Assembly (NCBI GenBank): GCA_035623985.1
Contig: DASPSJ010000052.1
Span: 7,484 to 71,483 of the forward strand
Length of the DNA: 64,000 bases
From: DAHUYF01 sp035623985
GTDB lineage: Bacteria > Pseudomonadota > Alphaproteobacteria > ATCC43930 > CGMCC-115725
Direction: 5' to 3'
A model generated the notes under the pieces. That model ran no database searches. It was given only the letters and a program-made list of their open reading frames with translations, and had not been told where the DNA came from. This document shows, one piece after another, positions 1 through 8,226 of the stretch; position 1 is the first letter of the stretch; every line of letters begins with the position of its first letter. The translations under genes and the position numbers were made by a program.

Positions 1-147
1 GCCCATCTGGAGCGGCTGGCGAGCCTGCTCGCCGGGGCGGCGCAGCCTTTCGCCATGCCGCGCTGGCGCACGCTGCAGGCGATCTATCTCCAGCGCTACG
101 CGCTCGCGGGCGTGATGCTCGATCCGCCGCCGGGCCACGGAGGCTGA
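1..147 (+). CDS. C-terminal end of an unidentified protein (truncated by window edge)
   Basis: Frame 1 is open from the first base to a TGA at 145-147 and gives 48 residues (starts AHLERLASLLAG, ends DPPPGHGG). High-GC coding character fits the neighbourhood. The start lies outside the window. I do not recognise the family from this tail; no motif or membrane segment is visible. Confidence 0.55.
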   Translation, partial: AHLERLASLLAGAAQPFAMPRWRTLQAIYLQRYALAGVMLDPPPGHGG

Positions 148-173
148 GCGCCGGCGCCGCGGCGTCTTCGCGC

Positions 174-746
174 TTATTGATGGCGGAAGCGGCCGATGAG
201 ACCGGCAGCACCCTTGGCATGGCCGGCAAGCGCCGCGAGCACCTCATCGCGGGTAAGCCCCGGCTGCAGCGCGGCGGGATCGAGATCGGTGGCGATCAAG
301 ACGAAGGTGTAGTGATGCCAATCGCCGGGCGGCGTGCACGGCCCGAAATAGTTGGCAAGGCCCATCGTGCTCTTGCCGCCGACGTATTTGTCCGAGGGCT
401 TGCTTACCTCGCCTTCGGCAAAGCCCCTCACATCGGCCGGAATGCCATAGGCCACCCAATGCACCACGCCGAGGCCGGCGCGCCCTTCGGGATCGGTCAT
501 CAGCAAGGCGAAGCTCTTGGTGCCGTCGGGCGGACTCGACCACGCGAGCGGCGGCGAGACGTTCTCGCCGACGCAATTCGGGTTCGCCGGATTGTTGCCG
601 GCGAATTTCGCCGCCAGCACGCCGTCATCGGCGAAGGCCGGCGACTGCAGCGAGAACGGATCGGCGGCGCAGGCCGCGCCGCCGGCGCAGCACAGCGACA
701 CGGCGATTGCGCCCGCGGCGAGGCAATGTCGAATGGATGGCGTCAC
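174..746 (-). CDS. YbhB/YbcL-like phosphatidylethanolamine-binding family protein, exported
   Basis: 190-aa protein of the PEBP / Raf-kinase-inhibitor-like family. I chose the GTG at 746 because AAGGAGGAA sits just upstream of it; longer readings extend into sequence with no RBS. Residues 1-27 form a signal peptide with a likely cut after ACA, so the protein is probably periplasmic. The mature part has the family hallmarks: ENVSPPLAWSSPPDGTKSF, a MTDPE segment, VVHWVAYGIP, and a late GPCTPPGDWHHYTF block that forms the anion pocket in the family. Bacterial members have no well-defined substrate. It stands alone, divergent from the chemoreceptor downstream (277 bp apart). Confidence 0.88.
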   Translation of the reverse strand: MTPSIRHCLAAGAIAVSLCCAGGAACAADPFSLQSPAFADDGVLAAKFAGNNPANPNCVGENVSPPLAWSSPPDGTKSFALLMTDPEGRAGLGVVHWVAYGIPADVRGFAEGEVSKPSDKYVGGKSTMGLANYFGPCTPPGDWHHYTFVLIATDLDPAALQPGLTRDEVLAALAGHAKGAAGLIGRFRHQ

Positions 747-1022
747 GCTGTTTCCTCCTTCTTTGGCGGCTTCCGGCTGCGCGCGAGCGGGATCATAGCA
801 GCGTCCGCGGGACGCCCGGAAGGCGGGGCGGCAGCGTGCCGTCGCGGCTGCGCATCGCACGGTCACGCGATGCGGTTGCGGCAAACTGACGCGATTGCCG
901 GCCGATTAAATCGTCCTTCATGTGTCCGCGCGAAACTGCCCCTCGCCGGCAGAGGCGTCGCGCATCGAGTGGGGTCCTCGACCTGTCTCGGCTTGCAGGG
1001 ACCACATTTTGAGGATGCCGCG

Positions 1023-3035
1023 ATGATCCTCCACCTTAACCATTTCCGCATCACCACGCGCATTTATGCCGGCTTCGGCGCGCTCGTCCTGCTCGGCGTC
1101 GCGCTCGCCGCTTTCGGCGTGGTGCAATTGTCGAGCGTCGGCGGCCAAGTCGGCCGCCTCGTCGCCAAATCCGACGCCACGGCGATCAATCTCGAATTCG
1201 GCCACGAACTCGAGACCTTGCGCCGCGCGACACTGCATTATTCCATGGCGGCGGACGAGGACTCGGCCAAGGAATTCGCCGATACCTACGCCCAGGCATC
1301 GACGTCGCTCAAGACCCTGATCGCCGTTATCGCCTCCGACGACCGGCGGCGCATTTACACGGATATCGAGCAGTCGCTCGATCGCGTCCACGACGATTTC
1401 GACCGGCTCGCCAAGGCCGCCAAAGCCATTCGCGAGGGCAACGTGCAACAGGCCAAGATCGGCGGCGCGCTCGTCGAGAATTTCAATCATGCTCTGGAAC
1501 TCGCCCGCGGCGGCGATGATCAGGCCGTCACGCCGGTCATGCGCGATCTCGAAGTGACGGTGCTCACCGCCCGGCTGATGGCCGCGCGCTTCAACATCTT
1601 CAATAACGCCGAGTCCCTGAAAATGGCACGCGCCGCGATGGACAAGGCCGACCAGGCGATCGATACCGCCATTGCACGCATCGGGCAGGGCCCGGTCGGC
1701 ACGCAACTCGCGGTCGTCAAGCAGACATTTGCCGATTACAGCAAGAAGTTTGCGGAGGTGTCCGCAGCCCAGCTCTCCAATGGGGAATTCTACGAGAAGA
1801 CGCTGGCGCCGCGCATCGTCGACATGCAGCAAGGACTCGCCGCCGCGCGCAAGTCGCTTGTCGGGGAATTCAACGACGTGAAGACGGCGACCACCGCGCA
1901 AATCTCCGAGACCTCGACGCTGCAAGGCGGTCTCGCCCTGCTGGCGCTGATCCTCGGCGCGGTCTTCGCCGTTCTCATCGGGCGCAGCATCGCGCGGCCG
2001 GTCGGCGGCATGACCGCGGCGATGCGCAAGCTCGCCTCCGGCGACGCCTCGGTCGAAATCCCCGCGCGGAACGGCGAGGACGAGATCGCCGAGATGGGAG
2101 AGGCGGTCGACGTCTTCAAGCAGAATCTGATCAGCACCCAGGCGCATGCCGCCGAGAAACAGGCGGAGCAGGCCAAGCGGGACGCGCGGCAGAAGGCGAT
2201 CGAGAGCCACATCACCGCCTTCGAGCGCGCGGTGCAGCAGGTTCTCGAAACCGTGACCGCGGCGGCGGCACAGCTACGCGGCACCGCCGAAGGCGTGGCG
2301 AAAACGGCGGAGCACACGACCAGCCAATCCGGCGCGGTCGCCGCGGCGTCCGAGGAAGCCTCGGCCAATGTCCAGACCGTCGCCGCGGCAACCGAGGAAA
2401 TGGCCTCCTCGATCGGCGAGATCGGGCGCCAGGTGCAGCAATCAAGCGAGGTCGCCGGCAAGGCGGTGAGCGAGGCGGCGAAGACGCAGGCGACGATGCA
2501 AAGCCTGAGCGCGGCGGCGCAGAAAATCGGCGCCGTCATCCAGCTCATTCAGGCCATCGCGTCGCAGACCAACCTGCTGGCGCTCAACGCCACGATCGAG
2601 GCGGCGCGCGCGGGCGAGGCGGGCAAGGGCTTTGCCGTGGTTGCCAGCGAAGTGAAGTCGCTTGCCGACCAGACCGCCAAGGCGACGGAGGAAATTTCGA
2701 CGCAGATCGGCGCCATGCAATCCTCGACCAAGGAATCGGTCACCGCCATCGAGAGCATCAATCAGACGATCGTGAAGCTCAACGAGATCGCCACCGCCAT
2801 CGCCTCGGCCGTCGAGGAGCAGGCCGCGGCGACGCGCGAGATCACCCGCAACACGCAAGAGGCGGCGCACGGGACCGGCGAGGTCTCCAAGAACATCGGC
2901 GGCGTCAACCAGGCGGCGCAAGAGACGGGCAGGGCGGCGTCGGAAGTTCTCGCCGCGTCGACGCAGCTCGGCCGGCAGGCGGAGATCCTGCGCGGCGAAG
3001 TCGACGGTTTCCTCGCCAAAATCCGCGCCGCCTAG
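1023..3035 (+). CDS. Methyl-accepting chemotaxis protein
   Basis: 670-aa transmembrane chemoreceptor. TM1 is about residues 13-36. A periplasmic all-helical sensor of roughly 260 residues follows, a length that fits a helical bimodular (HBM) or other four-helix domain. TM2 is about residues 300-322, then a HAMP (about 322-375) and the cytoplasmic signalling domain. The conserved hairpin tip is clear around residue 527 (NATIEAARAGEAGKGFAVVA, then EVKSLADQTAKATEEI). There is no C-terminal NWETF-type tether pentapeptide, so CheR/CheB would have to be recruited differently. ATG 1023 is preceded by a TGAGG. The frame is open far upstream, but that extension is composition-driven. No che genes are nearby, so this is an orphan receptor; the ligand cannot be read from sequence. 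Confidence 0.95.
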   Translation: MILHLNHFRITTRIYAGFGALVLLGVALAAFGVVQLSSVGGQVGRLVAKSDATAINLEFGHELETLRRATLHYSMAADEDSAKEFADTYAQASTSLKTLIAVIASDDRRRIYTDIEQSLDRVHDDFDRLAKAAKAIREGNVQQAKIGGALVENFNHALELARGGDDQAVTPVMRDLEVTVLTARLMAARFNIFNNAESLKMARAAMDKADQAIDTAIARIGQGPVGTQLAVVKQTFADYSKKFAEVSAAQLSNGEFYEKTLAPRIVDMQQGLAAARKSLVGEFNDVKTATTAQISETSTLQGGLALLALILGAVFAVLIGRSIARPVGGMTAAMRKLASGDASVEIPARNGEDEIAEMGEAVDVFKQNLISTQAHAAEKQAEQAKRDARQKAIESHITAFERAVQQVLETVTAAAAQLRGTAEGVAKTAEHTTSQSGAVAAASEEASANVQTVAAATEEMASSIGEIGRQVQQSSEVAGKAVSEAAKTQATMQSLSAAAQKIGAVIQLIQAIASQTNLLALNATIEAARAGEAGKGFAVVASEVKSLADQTAKATEEISTQIGAMQSSTKESVTAIESINQTIVKLNEIATAIASAVEEQAAATREITRNTQEAAHGTGEVSKNIGGVNQAAQETGRAASEVLAASTQLGRQAEILRGEVDGFLAKIRAA

Positions 3036-3176
3036 CCCGCCGCATCGCGGGCGGGTATCCGCCCGGTCCGGTCCCCTCGCGCGGCGGCTGGCCGCAGGAC
3101 GGCAATGAAGCTGGAGAAGCGGCGGGGCGGCGGCTAAGCTGGCGGCGAGAGAAAAAGAAGCCGGGGGGAGGAAGCG

Positions 3177-4721
3177 ATGACGGAGATCGCCATCGGCCGC
3201 GTCATCAGCGGCGAGCGCGAGATGACGCGCGCGACGGTCATGGAGCGCGCCGCGCGCGCCGCGCGCGGCCTGATGGAGTTCGGCGTCAAGGCGGGCGACG
3301 CCATCAGCGTCGTGCTGCGCAACGATTTCCCGTTCTTCGAGGCGAGCTATGCGGCGCAGCTTCTGGGCGCCTACAGCGTGCCGGTGAACTGGCACGGCAA
3401 GCCGCCGGAGATCGGCTATGTGCTCGGCGATTGCGGCGCCAAGGCGGTGGTGACGCATGCCGACCTGCTGCCGCAAGTGGCGCCGGCGGTGCCGGCGGGA
3501 GTCCCGCTCTTCGTCGTGCCGACGCCGCCGGAGATCGCCCGCGCCTACGGCATCGCCGGCGAAGCCTGCCGCGTGCCGGCGGGCGCACGGCGCTGGGACG
3601 AATGGCTCGAGGATTTCGCGCCGCTGCCGGAAGCCTTGGCCGGCGGGATCTCGAGCATGATCTACACCTCGGGCACCACCGGCAATCCCAAGGGCGTGCA
3701 ACGCTTCATGGGCGAAGGCGCGGGGCAGGCGATGGCGATGGTCGCGCGCGACGTCATGGGCATCACGCCGGGCCGCATCATACGCACCGTCATCACCGGC
3801 CCGCTCTATCACTCGGCGCCGAATTTCTTCGGCCTCTATGCGGTGCGCGACGGCGGCCTCGCCATCCTGCAGCCGCGCTTCGAGGCGGAAGAGCTGTTGG
3901 CTTTCATCGAGCGCTATCGCATCACCCATCTCCATATGGTGCCGACCATGTTCGTGCGGCTGCTGCGGCTGCCCGAGGCGGTGAAGCGGCGCCATGACCT
4001 CTCGTCGCTGGAATGGGTGGTGCATGCCGCCGCACCTTGCCCGGTCGACGTCAAGCGGCGGATGATCGAATGGTGGGGACCCGTCATCGCCGAATATTAC
4101 GGCGCCACCGAGACCGGCGCCGTCACCTTCCACACCGCCAAAGAGGCGCTGGCGAAGCCCGGCACCGTCGGACGGCCGCTGCCGGGCGGCGTCGTGCGCA
4201 TCTACGACGCCGCGGGCCGCCTGCTGCCGCCGGGAGAGGCGGGCGAGGTCTATCTCTGGCTCGGAGGCTGGCCCGATTTCACCTATCACGGCCTCGACGA
4301 CAAGCGGCGCGAGATCGGGCGCGACGGCCTCGTCTCGGTCGGCGACGTCGGCTATCTCGACGAGGACGGCTATCTCTTCCTGTGCGACCGCAAGCGCGAC
4401 ATGGTGATCTCCGGCGGCGTCAACATCTATCCCGCCGAGATCGAGGCGGCGCTGCTCGCCATGCCCGGCGTGCAGGACTGCGCGGTCTTCGGCGTTCCCG
4501 ACGCGGAGTTCGGCGAGGCGCTCTGCGCCTATATCGAGCCCGAGCCGGGGGCGCGGCTCGGCGAAGCCGAGGTGGCGGCGTTCCTGCGCCGGCGGCTTGC
4601 CGACTTCAAGGTGCCGAAGGTGATGCGTTTCGAGACCGGGCTGCCGCGCGAGGATTCCGGCAAGATCATGAAGCGCAAGCTGCGCGATCCCTATTGGGAA
4701 GGGACGGGGCGGAAGATCTAG
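3177..4721 (+). CDS. Acyl-CoA synthetase (AMP-dependent ligase)
   Basis: 514-aa ANL-superfamily enzyme that should activate a carboxylic acid with ATP to an acyl-adenylate and then a CoA thioester. The P-loop-like motif MIYTSGTTGNPKGV lies at about residue 161, the A5 motif YYGATETG at about 306, the hinge/C-terminal domain includes GGVNIYPAEIEAAL, and the catalytic lysine motif SGKIMKRKL is near residue 495. It is complete and of normal length. The start is supported by a GGGGGGAGGAAGCG ribosome site before ATG 3177. Chain length or substrate class cannot be fixed from sequence; medium or long-chain fatty acids or aromatic acids are all possible. It is the last conserved gene before the mobile patch. 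Confidence 0.93.
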   Translation: MTEIAIGRVISGEREMTRATVMERAARAARGLMEFGVKAGDAISVVLRNDFPFFEASYAAQLLGAYSVPVNWHGKPPEIGYVLGDCGAKAVVTHADLLPQVAPAVPAGVPLFVVPTPPEIARAYGIAGEACRVPAGARRWDEWLEDFAPLPEALAGGISSMIYTSGTTGNPKGVQRFMGEGAGQAMAMVARDVMGITPGRIIRTVITGPLYHSAPNFFGLYAVRDGGLAILQPRFEAEELLAFIERYRITHLHMVPTMFVRLLRLPEAVKRRHDLSSLEWVVHAAAPCPVDVKRRMIEWWGPVIAEYYGATETGAVTFHTAKEALAKPGTVGRPLPGGVVRIYDAAGRLLPPGEAGEVYLWLGGWPDFTYHGLDDKRREIGRDGLVSVGDVGYLDEDGYLFLCDRKRDMVISGGVNIYPAEIEAALLAMPGVQDCAVFGVPDAEFGEALCAYIEPEPGARLGEAEVAAFLRRRLADFKVPKVMRFETGLPREDSGKIMKRKLRDPYWEGTGRKI

Positions 4722-4774
4722 CGCGGGGCGGACGGTTGATGATTCTCCGCGGTGCAAATATCGTGGAGAGAAGG

Positions 4775-5094
4775 ATGCGAAGCAATTTGTCCTGGCTGAG
4801 TGAGGAGCAATGGGAGCAAATCCAGCGGCATTTGCCGACGGACGTGCGGGGCAAAGAACGCATGGATGATCGGCGGGCGATCAGCGGTATTTTGCATGTG
4901 CTGAAGAGCGGCTGCCGCTGGTGCGATTGCCCGCCTGAGTACGGCCCGCCGACGACGATCTACAATCGGTTTGCGCGATGGGCGGAACGGGGCGTGTGGG
5001 AGCAGATGTTTCAGGCGCTGGCGGCTCGCGGCAGGTCGACAGAGAGGCGAATGATCGAGTCGACGCACATCAAGGCGCACCGCTCGGCACCGGG
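4775..5094 (+). pseudogene. IS5-family (IS427-like) transposase orfA fragment
   Basis: The N-terminal DUF4096-type part of an IS5-family transposase is intact: MRSNLSWLSEEQWEQI, the GCRWCDCPPEYGPPTTIYNRF block, and RRMIESTHIKAHRSAPG. Homology stops at about 5094, where the frame runs on into unrelated sequence to 5194. The orfB part and a right end are missing. The conserved first catalytic Asp of the family (usually MIDSTHIK) is Glu here (MIESTHIK), so even the remaining portion looks inactive. A second in-frame ATG lies at 4739. The fragment directly follows the acyl-CoA synthetase and marks the left edge of an accessory patch. No terminal inverted repeats were identified. Confidence 0.82.
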
Positions 5095-5109
5095 CCTGAG
5101 ACTCGGGCA

Positions 5110-5412
5110 ATGCGCAAGCAACTCCATGCCGATCTCGCAGCCCATCAAGTACGGTGGGACGAAGCGGCTGCGGCCCTCGGGCTTGATGATTTGAACAAGC
5201 GCGACAGTGCGGCGCAGCAGTGCACCGAGGCTGTCGCCGAATCCTTGCTCAAAGCGCCCGCCGGCAATTTGGGCGGCATCGCTACGAAGCTCACCCTCAT
5301 CCCAGAGTTAGGTGAACCCTCACCACGGGATCAGGAATTCCCATGGCCGCAACTCCGCTCCGCCCTTGACGACCTGCACAGAGTCGCGAATGTTCCACTC
5401 CTATTTCCCTGA
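5110..5412 (+). CDS. Hypothetical protein, possibly a remnant
   Basis: 100-aa reading frame starting MRKQLHADLAAHQVRWDEAA, abutting the broken transposase in a different frame. It is Ala-rich, predicted helical, and has no membrane segment. The segment LKAPAGNLGGIATKL is reminiscent of small accessory proteins found in integrated elements, but I cannot name a family. ATG 5110 has no convincing ribosome site, so this may be the tail of a larger gene cut by the insertion. It ends just before the palindromic terminator/operator upstream of the toxin gene. Confidence 0.4.
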   Translation: MRKQLHADLAAHQVRWDEAAAALGLDDLNKRDSAAQQCTEAVAESLLKAPAGNLGGIATKLTLIPELGEPSPRDQEFPWPQLRSALDDLHRVANVPLLFP

Positions 5413-5426
5413 AACTGCTCCGGTCT

Positions 5427-5448
5427 CCTCCCACAATGGGAGGTTTTT
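5427..5448 (+). terminator. Palindrome followed by T-run: terminator and possible operator copy
   Basis: CCTCCCA / CAA / TGGGAGG (5427-5443) is a perfect 7-bp stem followed by TTTTT, a textbook intrinsic terminator for the ORF ending at 5412. The same CCTCCC-N5-GGGAGG half-sites recur in the next palindrome at 5453-5469, so this copy may also serve as a second binding site for the antitoxin downstream. Confidence 0.7.
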
Positions 5449-5449
5449 C

Positions 5450-5478
5450 TTGCCTCCCGTAGCGGGAGGTGCTATCTT
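5450..5478 (+). promoter_or_regulatory. Promoter with embedded operator palindrome of the toxin-antitoxin pair
   Basis: TTGCCT (5450-5455) and TATCTT (5473-5478) are separated by 17 bp, a good sigma70-type spacing. The spacer holds the perfect palindrome CCTCCCG-TAG-CGGGAGG (5453-5469), an ideal place for HigA-type autorepression. The predicted transcription start, about 6-7 nt after the -10, falls on or next to the GTG start at 5485, so the toxin mRNA may be leaderless. This is read by eye; no experimental support. Confidence 0.6.
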
Positions 5479-5484
5479 TCCGGC

Positions 5485-5784
5485 GTGAGGGTAATCGCGC
5501 TCCGCACACTTCGCGAGTTTTGGCAGCAGCCGGGGCGCGCGGACGCCGAGCAGCCATTGCGGACATGGTTCCGCGAGGTCGAGCGCGCCGACTGGCGGAC
5601 TCCGGCTGATATTCGCGCCCGGTATTCGTCGGCAAGCTTTTTGAATGACAACCGCGTTTGCTTCGACATCGGAGGCAATAAGTATCGGCTCATCATCCGC
5701 GTGCTTTACCGGCACCACGCCGTCTATGTGCGGTTCATAGGCACGCACGCGGAGTATGACCGGATAGACGCGAATACCGTCTAA
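5485..5784 (+). CDS. higB: HigB-type toxin (mRNA interferase)
   Basis: 99-aa protein with the layout of HigB ribosome-dependent mRNA interferases. The N-terminal LREFWQQPGRADAEQPLRTW is followed by the core FLNDNRVCFDIGGNKYRLIIRV and the C-terminal block VYVRFIGTHAEYDRID, all family hallmarks. It should cleave translated mRNAs and is neutralised by the antitoxin encoded next. The only suitable start is GTG 5485; there is no ribosome site, which fits leaderless translation from the promoter at 5450-5478. Toxin-first gene order is normal for higBA. The ORF is full length and shows no disruption. Confidence 0.9.
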   Translation: MRVIALRTLREFWQQPGRADAEQPLRTWFREVERADWRTPADIRARYSSASFLNDNRVCFDIGGNKYRLIIRVLYRHHAVYVRFIGTHAEYDRIDANTV

Positions 5785-5808
5785 ATATCGAGTACAGGAG
5801 TGCGTCGA

Positions 5809-6189
5809 ATGGATATCCGACCGATCAAGTCCGAGACGGATTACCGGGAAGCGCTGGCGACCATCGACCGGCTCACGGCCGGCGACCGCGAGCCCGCGGA
5901 AGGGACGCCGGAAGCGGATATGCTGAGCGTGCTCATCACCCTCGTCCATGCCTACGAGGCCGAGACCTATCCGATTGACTTCCCCGATCCGATTGAAGCC
6001 ATCAAATTCCGCATGGAACAGGCCGGCTTGACCCGGCGCGATCTTGAGCCCGCGATCGGTGGAGACGGCCGTGTCTCGGAGGTGCTGAACCGCCGTCGTC
6101 CTTTGACGCTGCCCATGATCCGCCGCCTCCACGAGATGTTCGGCATCCCGGCGGAATCTCTTATCCGCGAGTATGAAGCGGCGCAGTGA
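5809..6189 (+). CDS. higA: HigA-type antitoxin, XRE-family DNA-binding
   Basis: 126-aa antitoxin partner, 24 bp after the toxin stop. The N-terminal half (MDIRPIKSETDYREALATID, then a helical segment around VLITLVHAYEAETYPID) matches the toxin-binding region of HigA antitoxins. The C-terminal half is a helix-turn-helix: IKFRMEQAGLTRRDLEPAIG, then VSEVLNRRRPLTLPMIRRLHEMF. ATG 5809 follows an ACAGGA; an in-frame GTG at 5800 is an alternative. It is expected to repress its own promoter through the CCTCCC-N5-GGGAGG palindromes at 5427-5469. Confidence 0.9.
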   Translation: MDIRPIKSETDYREALATIDRLTAGDREPAEGTPEADMLSVLITLVHAYEAETYPIDFPDPIEAIKFRMEQAGLTRRDLEPAIGGDGRVSEVLNRRRPLTLPMIRRLHEMFGIPAESLIREYEAAQ

Positions 6190-6201
6190 TCGCCGTTGAG
6201 G

Positions 6202-6221
6202 CCGAGGCGCGCACGCCTCGG
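6202..6221. repeat. GC-rich hairpin after higA
   Basis: CCGAGGCG-CGCA-CGCCTCGG forms a perfect 8-bp stem with a 4-nt loop 12 bp after the antitoxin stop. No T-run follows, so if it stops transcription it would need help from a factor. It may instead be an mRNA 3' stabiliser. Nothing else is seen between 6190 and 6384. Confidence 0.4.
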
Positions 6222-6384
6222 ATACCTCTCGGTGGCGCTGAGGGTGCTGGTCGGACCGTTGATCCCCGGGCCAAGCAAGTCATTGCACGAGCCGTTCAAA
6301 GGTGGGAGCTTGTCCGTATTTGGCGAATGTCGATTGAGATCGGCAAAGTGCGGCACGGGCGGCCGGTCCAAAGCGGGGCGGGCT

Positions 6385-7980
6385 ATGACGGCAAAGGTGA
6401 TCCAGGGTTGGTTTCTCGGAGGCCGGCCAAAATTATTGCCGTCCTTCCAGCCGAAGATTGCGCCGCCACCGATTCAGGCCAAGACGGCGGGTCCGCCGGC
6501 AGCCGTTCTTGCTCGCCGTCCCCCTGGTCCTCCCGCGCCGGCATTTGGGGCACCACCGCCGGGGCCGCCGGCGCCGGCTCTTGCCGCGCGGCCGAAGGCG
6601 GTGCAGCGCCACGGCGCGGGCGGTGCGTTCGCGCTGGAAGCCGGGCAGCTCGGGCTCGCGTCGGGCGGCGGAAGGCCGTTGCCGGAGGCGGTGCGCGGGA
6701 AGATGGAGGCCGCCTTTGGCGCCGATTTTTCGCATGTGCGGGTGCATGTGGGGCCGCAGGCCGAGCGCATCGGCGCGATTGCCTTCACGATCGGCTCCGA
6801 CATCTATTTCGCACCCGGCCGCTACCAGCCTGCCACGGTCCAAGGCCGGCACCTGCTGGGTCATGAACTCGCGCATGTCGTGCAGCAACGCGCCGGCCGC
6901 GTGCGCAATCCGCTCGGATCAGGACTCGCCATCGTCCAGGACACGGCGCTCGAAGCCGAGGCGGACCGCCTCGGCCGGCGTGCCGCCGCCTCGGCGTTGC
7001 CGTCCGGCAACATCCAGATGTCCGCATCCACGAATTTCCACCGCGCTTCCCCCCAGTCCGCAGCGGGACATGCCGTGATGCAGCGCCGGGCCGCCGCGCG
7101 GGTTCCCTCCGTGCACGGCGCCGGACCGTTGCGAGGGAGCCGAGGCGGTGTCGTGCAGCGTATGGAGATGGAGCTGACGAATGTCGGCGAAGGTAAGCGC
7201 TCAGGCCAGATCGTCGGGTTGATGGACGAAGAAATAGACCTGGAACAGATGACGCTGGACGTGAAGAGCGTCTGCAGGAAAGTGCGACATTGGGCGACTC
7301 AGAATTTGCATGAAGTCCGCGTCGAGACAGGAAGGGATCTGTTCTTTTACAACAAGTGGGCGTGGACATGGGCTGCAAAAGCGCCAAATGAAAGCACGGT
7401 GGTGTATCAGCTTGCGCATTGGGATATCGAGGGAGAAGGGCCGGGCGACACGGTGGCGATGCTGATGGATTTTGCGCTCGCGTGGAAGCACATGCGGGAT
7501 GAAGAAAACGAATCAAGCCTGGACAAATATGCCCACGAGTATGCAACACAAAGGACAGTGACGCGGAGGACACAGGAATATCTGGAAGAAAAAGGACGAC
7601 AAGTCCCGCTCAGCGAGGAGGAGTTGCAGCAAAAGTTCGAAAAGTCGAAAAAATTCCTTACCGACGCGCATGTAGAGGCGAACACACCGAACGTCAACGA
7701 ACGCTTTCCCCCCGGCACGGAGCTGGGCGAGCTCCGGAGACGCCACGGATACGAAATCCAGGCAGGGCCATCATCATCGACCGCGACCCTGCTCTGGCTG
7801 CTCCGTCGCGTGGGCGGCATAACGCAGAGAGAAGCAAAATCCGTCGCACACGCGTTGGCCAGCCAATATTGGGGCAAAGGATTGAAATGGGTCTCGCGCC
7901 AGTATCACACCAAATTCGAAGTCATGATCCCACTGGCGCGGCACCTGAAAAAATTCCAAGAGGAACAAGAGATAATATAG
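6385..7980 (+). CDS. DUF4157 protein, eCIS-effector / polymorphic-toxin-like
   Basis: 531 aa from ATG 6385; the frame stays open upstream but without a better start. Residues 1-75 are Pro/Ala-rich, with PPGPPAPA occurring twice. A DUF4157 domain follows: LPEAVRGKMEAAFGADFSHV, VHVGPQAERIGAIAFTIG, and the zinc-protease-like motif GHELAHVVQQRAG. DUF4157 is established as a marker of effectors of extracellular contractile injection systems and other polymorphic toxins. The C-terminal ~230 residues are unknown to me. They include a charged stretch, then AGPSSSTATLLWLLRRVGG and YHTKFEVMIPLARHL, which resemble the tail of other DUF4157 proteins. No signal peptide, immunity gene or contractile-system gene is visible nearby. 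Whether HELAH is catalytic or only structural is unknown. Confidence 0.82.
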   Translation: MTAKVIQGWFLGGRPKLLPSFQPKIAPPPIQAKTAGPPAAVLARRPPGPPAPAFGAPPPGPPAPALAARPKAVQRHGAGGAFALEAGQLGLASGGGRPLPEAVRGKMEAAFGADFSHVRVHVGPQAERIGAIAFTIGSDIYFAPGRYQPATVQGRHLLGHELAHVVQQRAGRVRNPLGSGLAIVQDTALEAEADRLGRRAAASALPSGNIQMSASTNFHRASPQSAAGHAVMQRRAAARVPSVHGAGPLRGSRGGVVQRMEMELTNVGEGKRSGQIVGLMDEEIDLEQMTLDVKSVCRKVRHWATQNLHEVRVETGRDLFFYNKWAWTWAAKAPNESTVVYQLAHWDIEGEGPGDTVAMLMDFALAWKHMRDEENESSLDKYAHEYATQRTVTRRTQEYLEEKGRQVPLSEEELQQKFEKSKKFLTDAHVEANTPNVNERFPPGTELGELRRRHGYEIQAGPSSSTATLLWLLRRVGGITQREAKSVAHALASQYWGKGLKWVSRQYHTKFEVMIPLARHLKKFQEEQEII

Positions 7981-8144
7981 GTCAACCGCGATGGCGCTCA
8001 CCGGCTGGGCCGGGATGAGCCGGTCCATCGCGGGATTATCGCGTCGCCGTCGGCACGCGCGCGCCTCGATCGCGCGCCTGCGCGGCCCATCCAGCCTTTC
8101 GATCGGCGCCGCCCATCGCCGCCGTGCACCCACCTCATCCTAAA

Positions 8145-8174
8145 TCCTTCTCCGCCCTCCAGGGCGGAGAAGGA
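8145..8174. repeat. Near-perfect 30-bp palindrome
   Basis: TCCTTCTCCGCCCT, a 2-nt spacer CC, then its exact complement: a 14+14 bp inverted repeat embedded in CACCTCATCC-type sequence. It lies between two convergent genes and could act as a bidirectional stop or be a copy of the dispersed palindromic family also seen near 35430 and inside livM at 59838. The rest of 7981-8226 shows no gene. Confidence 0.6.
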
Positions 8175-8226
8175 CTTGTCGCCGTCTGCGGCGCGAGGGT
8201 CTACTTTTGCCGCGGGGCGCCGCAGG

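Noticed and set aside
3036..3060. GCCCGC...GCGGGC inverted repeat after the chemoreceptor as a terminator
   Set aside because: The stem is only 6 bp and no T-run follows, so it is not listed as a terminator.
2442..4757. Very long minus-strand frame (771 codons) opposite the chemoreceptor and acyl-CoA synthetase
   Set aside because: It lies antisense to two clear genes, has low-complexity Arg/His/Ala composition and no family features; it is a by-product of high-GC codon usage.
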